This document shows positions 23,966-35,389 of a DNA stretch of 64,000 bases, piece by piece; position 1 is the stretch's first letter, and each line of letters opens with the position of its first letter. This stretch comes from Bugulina stolonifera. Its lineage: Eukaryota; Bryozoa; Gymnolaemata; Cheilostomatida; Bugulidae. The stretch covers positions 4,516,733-4,580,732 of the forward strand of contig OW285188.1 in the NCBI GenBank assembly GCA_935421135.1. Direction: 5' to 3'. The translations under genes and the position numbers were made by a program. Below the pieces are notes generated by a model, which was not told the DNA's origin, made no database searches, and saw only the letters and a program-made list of their open reading frames with translations.

Positions 23966-24232
23966 TGTGCATGTAATTTTCATGTTCGGTGTCTTTCTAT
24001 AACTAAATTTAGTTTTAGTATTTTTATTTCTTTCTTTGGAAAATTTTCTAATAAATAAATCATAAATAATTAAAAGAATGCCCTGGACAAAACTTTACAG
24101 TTTATTTGTTTTTCTTTTATATTCTAATTACATGTATTCTTGCTTATCACTACTGACTTTACACACTTATACTTGTAGGATATGGCATGTTGGCTCAGTG
24201 GACACTGAGTATATTGCTAGTTTAAGTATTTT
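23966..24232 (+). repeat. Duplicated 3'-UTR-like module (partner 38513-38790)
   Basis: About 270 bp, including the AATAAATAAATCATAAATAATTA region, TTTACAGTTTATT.G and GGATATGGCATG.TGG.TCAGTGGACAC, is recognisable at 38513-38790 in the same orientation with substitutions. It begins downstream of the gene 1 stop codon and includes its best polyadenylation signal. Confidence 0.75.
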
Positions 24233-24304
24233 ACCATGCCTGAAGATACAAACATGATGTAAGCAAATATAGTAATAATAAGGAAAAAACAAAGCTTTCA
24301 GCAG

Positions 24305-24565
24305 GTTTTTTGTAACTGCAGATAGCAGCTACATGTAGAAACATACAACAGACTGGGCCCAACAGTAAGTAGTACTATACACTGTATATAGGCCAGGCAA
24401 TAAAGTACATAATTATAGATTTACCAAAAGTCATGGATGTATTTATTTAGAGTAGATTCTAATATTGTAATTACAAGAATAATTATCCTTTAAAATGAAG
24501 CCATTTATTACTTTGACCCACTGATTGCAGAATAGATGATAACAAGTTTATTATACTCTGGTAGG
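24305..24565 (+). repeat. Duplicated module (partner 33712-33955)
   Basis: About 250 bp shares GTAACTGCAG.TA.CAGCTA, TATATAGGCCA.GCAATAAA, AATAAT.ATCCT.TAAAATG and TACTCTGGT with 33712-33955, the region just upstream of C2H2 gene 2. Confidence 0.7.
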
Positions 24566-25411
24566 TAGTGTTTGATAGTTTGTAGGATAATGTACCAATG
24601 TTTATTTTGCAGATAAAAATACCTCAAGGGAGTAACCTACTCAGTACCATTACTGTACTTGTGAGAATAAAAAACCACGTCAATAACTCGTCTAAAATCT
24701 ACTTCCTTCTTTGTCATTTCCTTGGGTGGCGATTTAAAGCTTACAGCTGTCAGTACTAAAGTAAACTTAGTAATTACATGTATGCAGTAAGGAAGGTTTC
24801 CTATTGGACACTACATGTAGATTGACCTAAATCTTAACCAAGGATTTGCTGAGTTCAGTGACCAGTTCTTTACCAGGCTATAAGGTAAATCCCAAGCATT
24901 AGCACTAGCAAGTAAGTGTAACTCTGTAGACTGATTCTTGAAATTGAGTGGATTTGGAGTTCAGTACTACTGCAAGAGGTTTGTTGGAATCAACTTCTAC
25001 AATACAATTCTCAGAAAGATTGAACTATGCAACAATTCTCTCACTAAGCATAAGTTCAATCTTCCAGCAAAGGATACTCTCTTAGATTATGCATGCAGTA
25101 CACAAGACTTAACTGAAGGGATGAAGGGGAGGGAATGAAGGGCCAGAAAAAAAGACTCTTGGCATAGAGTGTGGGGTAAAGTGGAGAAGTTATGGTTTCC
25201 AAAGTATCAAGCCTACACAGGTATGTTAAAACAAGTGATCTACCCGTACCTGGCCACTGCCTCCACAAGTTACAATGTATTTAACAAAAACAAAGTTAAA
25301 GTTCGCTACCAACCGCTACCAACATCGTTGCAACAATTATACAAGGGCATGTAACAGTTCATCAACATTGCTAGGTCTCCTATTAGTAAACCCCAAAAGA
25401 TGTCATTGTAG

Positions 25412-26290
25412 TGTAATGTTTTAGTGTTTGTTTACATGCAAGTGCCGATATGACACGAGCATGGGAAGGGCTTGGAGGTTGGTAGAGGAAAACCAAGTAA
25501 CCTTCCACACATTACATAAAGAGTGAACAGTTATTTTGGTGGTCTTGTAATTATGTATCTTGACGTAGGCCGATGCTGAGACTCATTAAAGAATCGAGGG
25601 TCAACGTAGGTCTGTAGACTTTATACTCCAGAGGAGTGTAGAAAAAAATATCTGATATTCTAGGAACTTAGGCCCTACGCTAGATTCATATAGAACCTAT
25701 AGAATCCGGGATCGACTTAAGCTGTAGAAGTGGTGTAGAGATATGCTTAAACGAGGATGGGGATGAACTCGAGCCGTATGGATCTATGGATCCGCCGGTG
25801 GAGTTAACCACCTACAAGAGTAAGCCTCTAGATTTGAGTTAGGAGATGTTGCTTTATTAGAGCGCAATCAACAACTGATTCCATACAGAAAATGTGCGAT
25901 CTTATACACTAAATATACTTCTGGTAAAAGGGCCGATAAGGTATCGGGTCCGCAACTGATGCAACAACATGGATGGTTCCGCCCGACGTCGGCCACCAAA
26001 AGGGTCGGCCTTGGCACAAAAGGTGCTTACAATGGTCCGAAATGGAAAGTATATAAATATGGGCCTATTCCAAGATATCGGCCTTAAAAAGTATATAGAA
26101 AAGGACTGAGTCTTGTACAATCAGATAAGAGAAGATAATTGCTTATATAATATGGGAAAAACCAAGTGTAATTGCAATAACCTGATTGGTGGATAACAAT
26201 AGTAGAGCACACGATAGTAGTTGATTATAATAAGGGTATGATCATGCATGTATTATAAGTGTACAAGGTAAAAGGGATGCTACATGGACG
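25412..26290 (-). mobile_element. LTR family 2, truncated copy
   Basis: Begins TGTAATGTTTT and follows the ~1-kb LTRs at 27872 and 58389 through the CGTAGGCCGATGC, AGGAGATGTTGCTTTATT (polyadenylation signal on minus) and GGTCGGCCTTGGCAC words. It loses similarity near 26290 without the expected ACCACA end. Confidence 0.75.
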
Positions 26291-26856
26291 CACAACTTCT
26301 ACGAATATCGCAAGTTTAAAAAACGGAAAACGTTGTTACATGTAGGTGCTGCATAGAAGTTGCGCTTTTATTGTAAACAAAAAAAGTTGTCTACTCATTA
26401 ATTCAACTAAGGGCAAGAGTAGATAAATCTAAGGAATTAATGTAGTCTGTGAACATACAAATTATAATTTAAAGGTTGTGATACATTTAGATTCATTTTC
26501 TTTAGGATTAGCCCCTCCTTATTGTAGTTTAGATAAAAGCCTCCACTATTTTAGCAATAATTTATATCGAAACATGCAGGTTAAAATATTTCTGCTCGTT
26601 GAAAATTAGGTCCAAATAAATGTTACCTATGCGGAACACGCACATGAGAGGCTTGACTTGAATTTATGGTTAAGGATGGATATGGTAGCTTGACTGTTGA
26701 TTTATTTTATTATCCTGGTGTTTATAATAGGGATTAAACTTCTCCCACAGTGCTGGTCTTTTGTTGGATTAACTTAAACAACATAGCTATACAGCTTTCG
26801 TCCATTTTGCGTGTCGGGATTTAAAATAGATTTTCTTCTCCAAGTACTATATATAT
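26291..26856. other. Gene-free stretch
   Basis: No gene. A word TTGTAAACAAA..TTGTCTACTC..GGGCAAGAGTAGATA near 26368-26424 recurs at about 57650-57705. Confidence 0.5.
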
Positions 26857-26936
26857 AACTTTGGTTCAGTGGATTTCACACCTTTTAAATACGCTTTGCT
26901 GTAAATATACAGTATTGCTAAGGTGTTCTCCCAGGC

Positions 26937-27003
26937 ATATCTCTGAGCAGCACTGATGAGGTGTTAAACACCGAAACAGTACACTGTATGCAGATTGAGT
27001 ATT
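26937..27003 (+). ncRNA. Hammerhead ribozyme, array copy 1
   Basis: CTGATGA 26953-26959, stem II GGTGT/ACACC with TAA loop, GAAA, stem III ACAG/CTGT with TACA loop, and GTA cleavage after 26988. Stem I is CAGCA against TGCAG, with one A-A mismatch compared with the other variants. Confidence 0.88.
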
Positions 27004-27005
27004 AC

Positions 27006-27040
27006 GCTCGAAATTGGTAGCAATACCAATTTCTTGAGCA
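27006..27040 (+). repeat. Hairpin inside retrozyme unit
   Basis: GAAATTGGTA and TACCAATTTC form a perfect 10-bp stem around GCAA. The outer GCTC/GAGC pairs extend it past a two-base bulge. The same hairpin recurs 249 bp downstream. Confidence 0.85.
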
Positions 27041-27185
27041 CTTTACCTGGGAGATACACTAAACTGGTGGCATTACGCAATTCTCGCTGTCTCTGGCAGC
27101 TTGAGAACTTTGGTTCAGTGGATTTCACACCTTTTAAATACGCTTTGCTGTAAATATACAGTATTGCTAAGGTGTTCTCCCAGGC

Positions 27186-27250
27186 ATATCTCTGAGCAGC
27201 ACTGATGAGGTGTTAAACACCGAAACAGTACACTGTATGCAGATTGAGTA
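27186..27250 (+). ncRNA. Hammerhead ribozyme, array copy 2
   Basis: CTGATGA 27202-27208 with the same stems II and III as copy 1; cleavage predicted after 27237. Carries the GAGCAGCA stem I variant. Confidence 0.88.
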
Positions 27251-27434
27251 TTACGCTCGAAATTGGTAGCAATACCAATTTCTTGAGCACTTTACCTGGG
27301 AGATACACTGAACTGGTGGCATTACGCAATTCTCGCTGTCTCTGGCAGCTTGAGAACTTTGGTTCAGTGGATTTCACACCTTTTAAATACGCTTTGCTGT
27401 AAATATACAGTATTGCTAAGGTGTTCTCCCAGGC

Positions 27435-27500
27435 ATATCTCTGAGCTGCACTGATGAGGTGTTAAACACCGAAACAGTACACTGTATGCAGATTGAGTAT
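27435..27500 (+). ncRNA. Hammerhead ribozyme, array copy 3
   Basis: CTGATGA 27451-27457 with cleavage predicted after 27486. Carries the fully paired stem I variant (CTGCA/TGCAG) seen in the dispersed copy at 5366-5430. Confidence 0.88.
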
Positions 27501-27871
27501 ATATATATATATGTATGTATATAGCTTAGGTTAAAATGTATATTTTTGTTTGGGTTTCGGTTTGTATAGGTAAATGAATTTTGCGCCGTCTATTGCGACG
27601 GAAACGATATGTAATATATATATTAGAATAACTGTCCAGCAATATAGAAATACATGTATAAGCCGGCAATGTTATAATTCAACAATATAGTGTCTGTAGT
27701 TGCAGAAAGAGAAGATAACTTTGAATTGAATTGTTAAGAACAGATAACTTCCAATCATTAAAGTAGGTATTGTATATGCATTTGTTTACAATATAATTTA
27801 TACAACTGTCCAATTAGTTCATATATATGTGTTACTGGTTCTATGTACTTTCAGTGTAATGGTAGAAGTAT
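27501..27871. other. Gene-free spacer
   Basis: Starts with a TA/TG microsatellite bordering the retrozyme array; nothing else seen. Confidence 0.5.
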
Positions 27872-28886
27872 TGTAATGTTTTTGAGTGCTAGATCATACG
27901 AGAGCCGAGGGCTACACATATGTGAACGGCTTGGAAGGTGGTAGAGGCCGACCAAGTGTACCTTCTACTCATTACATAAAAGAGTGAACAGTTATGGGTG
28001 CTCTTTATAGTGTAGATTGTAGATTATCTTAGACGTAGGCCGATGCCGAGACTCATTGGAGCTCAGGACCGACGTAGGTCTAGTAGAGTTTATACTCCGA
28101 GGGAGTGATCTTGTAGAGTTTATACTCCAAGGGAGTGTAGTGAAGAAAATCTAACCTTGCGAGCCTAAGTCCGACGCTAGGTTCATTAGAACCCGGAATC
28201 GGCCTAAGCCTAAGGGGTGGATAGAGATATGCTTAGCCTAGGATGAGGTGAACTCGAGCCGTACTGAATCCAAAGGATTCTCAGGTGGAGTTACCCGCCT
28301 AAAGAGTAAGCCTCTGTAGGTTGAGTTAGGAGATGTTGCTTTATTCAAGCGCAATCAACAACTGATTCACAATAGAAAATGCTCTGCCGTATATACATAA
28401 CAAACTTCCGGTAAAAAAGACGACATGGGGTCGGCTCCGGAACTTACGCAACAATATGTCTGGTTCCGCCGACCTGGCCATATGAAAAGGTCGGCCATGG
28501 CACAAAATGTGCTTACAATGGGTGAAAACATGTCGTGTATAAATATGAGCTAAATCCATAAGGTTGGCCACGTAGTTACAGTATAAAGTGGCAAAAAGAC
28601 TCTAACAATATGCAATCAAGTAAGGACAGACAATTACTAAATAAGTATAAGTGTGGGAAAAACCAAGTTGCAATAGATCGTAATTCCAAGGCTTGATTTC
28701 TAATACAGACATGTACATGTATATAAGACACGCAGTGGATAATAAGGTAATGAATGCATAGATAATAATAGATAGACAATGCATGGATATGTGAATAACA
28801 GTATATGGATAAGATTAATTGTCAGCTATTAATATAGTCAGTGTGGCTGGCCTAGGTGCCATTACCACGGAGGCTGTTTCACCACA
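27872..28886 (-). mobile_element. Solo LTR, family 2 (1015 bp)
   Basis: Begins TGTAATGTTTTTG and ends TTTCACCACA. The flanks GTAT (27868-27871) and GTAC (28887-28890) differ by one base, compatible with a mutated 4-bp duplication. On the minus strand a TATA-like region precedes the polyadenylation signal AATAAA (complement near 28341). Confidence 0.8.
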
Positions 28887-29530
28887 GTACTCAGGACAGT
28901 GTACCCGACAAAAGATTGTGATTTAACTGGCTCCCTCTACTCAACAAGATTGAAGATATATAAGTATAGTAAACAAGTCTATTTCATCCATAAATAATTA
29001 AACAATTCGATCAGAAATTACATTAATTATTAAAATAACAGTTTTCATACAAATAAAATTTATCCAGCGATCCAATATACACTGTTGTGTCCATAAAACT
29101 TACGCATTCATAACATTTGTTGATGATATAGTGATAGTTAAATCTAGACTTACTCCTTGAATATATATAGTATTGTCAAAAGAGTTGTTCATTAAAACTG
29201 TAGTCTGGTTCCTTCCGTAAATTATGTTGAATATCAGCTAACAATGTATGTCTATAAAAATAATCACTTCAAATTAATTTACAGCAAGAAAAAAATAAAC
29301 GTTCGTTCAATCTCAAAATATTTAGCACTCTCCTGCATATAAAATTATCCAACTGTATTTAATGAAAGTGAAACCTGTAACCTTATTGGCCATGTAAATT
29401 TGATGACACGGTGGTAATGTAATGGCTGTCTTGGTCGTGGTTAGCATCACGTGATCCGTGGTAGTTGTTATGTTAAGTCCCTAGCATGGACAGGAAGTGC
29501 TCATCAAGTTGTTGAAGAAACCATCTATAG
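28887..29530. other. Gene-free stretch
   Basis: AT-rich, no coding signal or recognisable repeat. Confidence 0.45.
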
Positions 29531-30280
29531 CTACAGGTCTTGACTGTAGTACTTGTTGTTGTTGTTCCATGTAAGCCATATTATGTACACTGGATACTGT
29601 ATATTATATGCATGTAACTGTTCCATGAACTTAGCCTTAGGTTTTGGAATAGCCAATGGTCCTTCAACCTAAAATATACAAATTAAGATTAGATCATGTA
29701 TTATTATAGTGGTCTGTTTGACAGGGCTGCTTGGATTTGTCTTCTCTCAATTAGTTAGTAGTTGTAAAGCAGTTTCCAAAGTGTTGGTTTCTTTACTGGT
29801 GTCTACATGTACATTCTGTGCATTGTACATTCAAGTGATGTATTAAGACAAAAGCATATCAGCTACTTAAGGGTTTGCAATTGAATTTCACATTAGATTC
29901 ACAGCCCAGTCAAATAGACATTTCAAATACAGTCATTCAGAAGAAAATAGACTTGTTCTATCTTGAATAGAATAAAATGCATTGCATAATAAATGCTAAA
30001 TAGATAGACTGCATTTAAGCATATTGTATAATGTTTTCTACATGTGCAACATGTTTTCCAATTGTATTAATACTCAAACACTTGTTTTCCAACCGTATTA
30101 AATCAAGCAGTTGATACCAACTTAGCCATGTAGAACGTAGACAGCGTCTATGTGATTAAAAGAAATTGAAATGATACTTTTTACCTCGGTTGTTTTCAGT
30201 TCTGTCTTACCATGGGCCTCAATTCTGAAATTCACTTTTTCATCATTTCTACCAAATAGCTCAAAGATCATATAATTGTA
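29531..30280 (-). CDS. Possible two-exon 3' end of a host gene
   Basis: An upstream block ends at donor position 30185 (CCGAG|GTAAAA) and encodes a segment ending RIEAHGKTELKTTE. After a 516-bp intron the acceptor TATTTTAG precedes 29668, and 138 bp remain open to a TAG at 29531-29533, starting VEGPLAIPKPKAKFMEQL. The phase-0 junction joins smoothly. The 5' limit is unclear, and sequence similar to the upstream block is repeated in tandem, decayed, at about 30390-30530. The family is not recognised. This could also be the relic of a duplicated gene. Confidence 0.35.
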
Positions 30281-30289
30281 ACAGATACA

Positions 30290-30720
30290 TAGGTCACAAA
30301 AACAAGATTTCCCAGCAACACTCTTGGCTTGCCACCAGAATCATGGCTGTTTCAAGGGTCGTAGTTGACACTTTTCAGATGTTTGAATCCTGCAACGTCG
30401 CTTTTCACCATTTCTGCAGAATACTCAGATACCAAATGTATAATCATGACCGATACATGGATCACAGAAACAAAATTTCTCCCAGCAAAACTCTTGGGTT
30501 GCCACGTAAAACAACCTTCGCTCTGCCCTGGCGCAAAATCATCCTCGGCATCCTGCCAGGCTGTACGGTATATCACCATGACCATAGAGATAGATTCATA
30601 GCCAAAACCTGCATATGTGCATTTTGTAAACAAGAAACAGCTCCAACACTGAAATTCCATCATCAAACCTATACAACTCTATGTATCTCAAATTTTAACC
30701 AACCTAGACAGTAATGATTT
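30290..30720. other. Tandemly duplicated, decayed exon-like sequence
   Basis: The block around 30220-30330 (ATTTCCCAGCAACACTCTTGGC..TTGCCACC on +) is repeated at 30400-30515 (ATTTCTCCCAGCAAAACTCTTGG..TTGCCAC). On the minus strand both read toward a CFCDxCI-like peptide, but frames differ by indels and the upstream copy has a stop. Confidence 0.45.
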
Positions 30721-31035
30721 AATTTCGTATTCTTTCCCTGCTCTCATATTTCATTATTACTGGCCTCATGATGTATTACTGTACATACATCTAATATACA
30801 TGTATGTATGCATTCTATTACTCTATTAATGTGTTCACCTCATTCTTTAGATATAATAATATAACAAGTTATGGATAACCATTCACCAAGATATATATAT
30901 ATATATTATAAGCAAATCTATAATATTATTATGTATGCAATAGTAGTTCTACCCTCCTGCAGTGAAATTGGTGTTTTCAATGATTTGAATTAAACTCTAT
31001 GTTTTGGTCAATTACCTGTCCTTACAGCGGTCAGT

Positions 31036-31148
31036 AGAATATATCACAAATTAAATATTAAATTGATTTTAATTTATTTAATGGCTTTATTTATATATCT
31101 TCAAAGCTAAACTCAACTGCTAGCACTTTGTCAAAGCATCTTATGTTG
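31036..31148. repeat. Dispersed repeat (partner 59663-59776)
   Basis: About 113 bp, with TTGATTTTAATTTATTTAATGG and AAGCTAAACTCA.CTGCTAGCACTTTG, recurs at 59663-59776 in the same orientation with about 80% visible identity. Confidence 0.75.
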
Positions 31149-31982
31149 AGCAACTATATTATCTGAGCGTTATAAAATAGTAATCACCAGTTCTCTATCA
31201 ATTGGTCTATTAAAGAGAGACCGACCATATGAAATCAGCTCTAAGAGGTGCCTACTGTGCATGTGGGATAAATACTACATCAGTTTTGAACCTGGCAAAG
31301 CAAGCTTCAACTCAAAGTCTGAACTTATCGCCACATGCATTGAATGGATTTATTTTGAATAACTTTGCCACATAGACCAACAAGCTAAGTATAGGATACT
31401 GCCAAGTTACTGCTGGAAGTGAAGGGAGAACTTATACCAGTATTATTATATTCTTCTAGATGAAATTCTACCAAATTAATAAACCCTTTTCAAATTACAC
31501 AGTATACATGTATATATCCAACTAGATGTAGATGCAACAATACATAATTTATGATTCTGCCATTTACCAGCCAATTACTTGTACATTTACATGTATCTGG
31601 TTATAGAGAGTCTCCCAAATTCCGATGACTGTTACACTCAGTCAAAGTGGAGATTTAAGGATAGTTTTATTCATGTGTGAATTCCTGTGCACCTCCGAAC
31701 ATTGACTTCCTTTAGACTAAGATCCTACACCCAGTTCTTTCCATGGTTTATCATAGCAAATGAACATTCACTTCTCTCTAGGTACAGTGCTCTGGTATAC
31801 CTCAATAGATTTCTTTTCACTACTAGAACTATCAAATTGTGTACATTCGAAAAGTCTCTGTATTGTGACGATCACTTCTGCACAGTATGGTTTGTCATAA
31901 TGACATGACTCTTAAATCATGCTGTGAAACTATAATCAAAAAGACTGGTGTCAACTAAGCAATTTGCCTCTTGCATATTTTC
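31149..31982. other. Gene-free 3' flank of C2H2 gene 2
   Basis: No coding region supported. Confidence 0.45.
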
Positions 31983-33630
31983 TCATTTGAATGGTCTCTC
32001 TCCTGCATGTGTTCTCATATGCGTCTTTAAATGAGACGCCCAGGTACAGCGATAGTCACAGTGTGAACACTTGAATGTCTTCTTTTCTTTATGGTTTTTC
32101 ATAATATGACTCTTGAGATTGCTGGACACTGCAAAACTATAATTACAAAATAAGCAACTATATGGTTTCTCTCCTGTATGCATTCTATTATGCACCTTTA
32201 AATGGCACGCCTGGGTACAGCTGTAGTCACAATGTGAACACTTGAATGGTCTCTCTCCTGTATGCGTTCTCACATGTACATTGTACTGAGACCTGCGTGC
32301 ACAGCTATACACACAATACGAACACTTGAACAGTTTCTCCTCAGTACTTTCTTTCATATGTTGACCCGTGTTCTGCTTAAATGGTTTCTTTCTTCTTAAT
32401 TCCGTGATGGAGTGTTTCTGAATGTCGCATCTAGATGTGCTGTAGTTACTACACTGCACATCCTGGGTTTGTGCGTCACTTCCAGTTGAATTTTCAAGAT
32501 ATCTCTCTTCAAGAACTCCACCATTAGCAGTTGTATGAAATAGTAGCGTTTGTTTGCTGGGCTGAGAATGATTAATCTGTGAAGTTTTTACTGCTGTCTT
32601 ACTACTGGTTGATCCATGTTGAACTGTAAAATTACTTTTGAATATAAGTTACCATGAAACAAATTATGTCAACTGTGATGACTACTGACAATCCATCATC
32701 TACAAGTGACATGCTAACTGGTTGGTCTATGTTGTTTATCAGGATAGTCTGTTACAGTCAGCAATCTACGTATACATACATCTACACTGCATAGTCATCT
32801 TTCCATGTTGTAATCATTACTCATTCATATTCAGATAAGTTGAATAACTAGTAGTGTAGACCACACAGGTATTGTAATTCCATGCTACATGATTGTAGAG
32901 TGCAGAACAGAAACATTCAAAAATATATCTCAATGTAGTTCTTTTTGTGAGAAAATTTGACTAAAAGCAGGAATGTAAACAATGACCTCGTGTAAATTTA
33001 GTGGTGATAGCACCATTACATGTTGTATTACTAACATGTCTGCATGAAGAGGTCCTACCTTGTAGTATTTACATGTAATTAATATAGCTCTGGGCACCAA
33101 CATAATACTCCATCATAACAATTGTAGTATACTGGTACTCACAGTGAGTTCCAATACTATATCAACATGAATCTTAAACTCACGTCATGTTATGCGCTGG
33201 AACTGAATTTCATGTGTATCTAATGTCATGTAACTACATGTAATTGACTAATAGTGCTGTAGTTAATCTATTGCTAGTACAGTGTAAAACTATTATATTA
33301 CCCAAACTAGAACTGGTTGCAGAAAGGCTGTTATCCCATGTGTTCACACTGTCTACAGTGCTTGGTGTATCAGGTACCCATGGACGCCAGGGTTTGAAGG
33401 CTTCATTTTTCTTCCTCAGAGAATCTAAATTTTAAATATTATTGTTAAGGGATTGATGACAAAAATGTTCTACAATCGAGGAACGATATTATTTCTATCA
33501 TTCTAAGACATTACTTTAATTTGAGCAGCCAATAACCATGATCACCTACGCATAATAATGAATCTAGTTTGAAACCAAAAACACCATTTAGTCAACATTA
33601 TAGTCTAAACTCACCTCTGTCTGCTTCCAT
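31983..33630 (-). CDS. Three-exon C2H2 zinc-finger protein (gene 2), 259 aa
   Basis: Minus-strand exons are 33630-33615 (ATGGAAGCAGACAGAG, donor GTGAGT), 33424-33302 (acceptor AATTTAG, donor GTAATA) and 32623-31983 (acceptor TTTTACAG, stop TGA). The introns are both phase 1 and the spliced CDS is 780 bp without stops. Exon 2 encodes a basic-then-serine-rich segment with FKPWRPW, matching gene 1. Exon 3 has about 85 residues of low-complexity lead and then four complete C2H2 fingers (CSYCVYSC, CSHCDYSC, CLFCNYSF, CSHCDYRC types) with TGER/TGEK linkers. Translation stops just after a fifth linker (GERPFK), so the array appears cut short by one finger. Predicted nuclear DNA-binding protein; partner and targets unknown. 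Confidence 0.85.
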
Positions 33631-34721
33631 ATCAACAAGAAACAGTTAACATCTGGGAAACAGTAAACCTTGGCAAAAAATGTTACCAATGTTACCAATG
33701 CTTTGTATAGCTTTATGTGACTGCAGGTAACAGCTAGATACATGCACATAGAAAAGGATAGTTATTGTAGGATCCTACACTGCATATAGGCCAAGCAATA
33801 AATAGACTTGCCAATATCCTAATAGTGACATACATGTACATGTATGCATTTTACTTAGATTAAATTTTTAAATATAATTGCAAGAGCAATAATCCTCTAA
33901 AATGCTGATATTTATTACCTTTAACCACTTATTGTGGAATAGATACTCTGGTGTCCATGGATGCAGTACCAGTCATTACAGAATATGATTAAATATACAG
34001 AACCACCATAGGTGCATGTACTTCAAACCCAAACAGTAACAAGTGCAAACTGACAGAGTTTTCTTCACTAATTAAACCTCAGCTACAACCTAGTATGATT
34101 TACAGTATAAACAATATGCCACCGACTAGATATTGAAGATATGCTGTGTACTGGCTTCAACAGACATAAAATGTATCATAGTGGAGTGTAGTTGTCCAGT
34201 GTGCATACACACTAGACAAGAAAATTCCAAAGAATAAACTTTGTTTTATCATGCTAATACTTTTCGGAAGGGCATGGACCAAATCAGAATACAAAATAAC
34301 TTATGAGTAATAAATTATATAACTATTACATGTATTGTGGATTCTGGTGAACCAATATACCTGTAATGTTTATGTTAATGTTTATAGTTACATGTGTATC
34401 GAATGTTACCAAAAGTGGGTCATCATCACCGAAAATTATCAGGCTTTGTAGATTGTAAGTAATATTATACAAGTCATGTAAGATTGGGAAATAGGGAGAA
34501 TATGCACATAGATAGTTTTGTAAAAGTACTAGCTATAAGCACCTTGATAAACTGAAATTACCACAAAACTAATTGAAATGTAAATGAAGTGCACTGTTCA
34601 AATATTGAATTGAAGTTATGCCCACACTAAGACTATCCCAAAATCAGAGTAAGTCTAACATTAATTAGACATTGCATGTTGTAGTACCAATAATGCACAA
34701 CTTCAGATTCGTACGATATAT
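33631..34721. other. Upstream region of C2H2 gene 2
   Basis: Presumed promoter region of the minus-strand gene. It contains the duplicated module 33712-33955; nothing else recognisable. Confidence 0.45.
33712..33955 (+). repeat. Duplicated module (partner 24305-24565)
   Basis: See the partner copy. It lies about 80 bp upstream of the gene 2 start codon. Confidence 0.7.
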
Positions 34722-35385
34722 TGTAATGGTTTCTGTGATTTGGTGCGGTCGTCCTTAGGCGACCATCGACCCAGAAATGAAGTGCCTATGAGTGGTAATA
34801 GGACTTCGCATTACATGAAAGATCGAGCGGTCTCAGTAGCCCAAATACTACCAAAGACGACCCATCTGGTCTCAAGTCCGACCTTCAGACTATACAATGA
34901 AAGAGAGTAATCCGACCTAGTAGGCGGTTCGCTAAGCGAATGACCTAGTAAAAGGAAGAGAAAGTCTCTGTATCAAGTATAGATGTGTCTTTATTGAAAG
35001 CCAAGTGAAGACTGAGACAATGAACAACGAAACAATGCCCTTTATATAGTATAAGGACTTCCGGCCGACGTGACGTCGGGAAAAGACGACGTGTGGTCGT
35101 CCGGAAGTTGCGCAACAAGATGGCCGCCGGAAGCCCGACGGCCGACCCAAAATAGGTCGGGTTCTACAAAAGTTGCTTAAAATGGTCCAATTCATGTACA
35201 AAATGAATATCAATGGATTCTGAGAGGTCGGGCCTCTGTACATGGGTATAAAAGGCATAAAAAGACTTAGTAATAATTATACAAGTATATAGAAATACAT
35301 ATAGTAAGGTAAAAGCAGATATATACATGTATATGCACACAATAATGAGTGTCAGGTGTAGGAGACGACTGTGCGTACCATTACA
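34722..35385 (-). mobile_element. Solo LTR, family 1 (copy B)
   Basis: 664 bp, TGTAATGG..CCATTACA. The left flank is ATAT (34718-34721) and the right is CTAT (35386-35389), which match at three of four bases. TATA and polyadenylation signals are placed as in copy A. It directly abuts the gypsy relic on its right, which suggests insertion into or beside that relic. Confidence 0.85.
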
Positions 35386-35389
35386 CTAT

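Larger units (their letters stand above)
23521..25411. other. 3' flank of gene 1 with two duplicated modules
   Basis: Contains the presumed 3' UTR and the duplicated modules at 23966-24232 and 24305-24565. From 24570 to 25411 I see no gene. Confidence 0.5.
26857..27500 (+). mobile_element. Retrozyme: tandem array of 249-bp hammerhead units
   Basis: About 2.6 head-to-tail units. The three predicted cleavage sites (after 26988, 27237 and 27486) are spaced exactly 249 and 249 bp. The two complete units differ at only about two positions. Each unit carries a type I hammerhead, and between ribozymes a strong hairpin (GAAATTGGTA/TACCAATTTC). The array has no ORF. In metazoan and plant retrozymes such arrays are transcribed and self-cleaved to monomers, which circularise and are retrotransposed by another element's enzymes; that is the likely biology here. 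The flanks are AT-rich microsatellites, so a target duplication cannot be called. Confidence 0.88.

Noticed and set aside
26857..27500. CRISPR array
   Set aside because: The units are contiguous 249-bp tandem copies containing hammerhead cores, not short repeats with unique spacers, and the DNA is eukaryotic.
30343..30714. 123-codon + ORF
   Set aside because: Antisense to a tandemly duplicated, decayed block whose better coding signal is on the minus strand.
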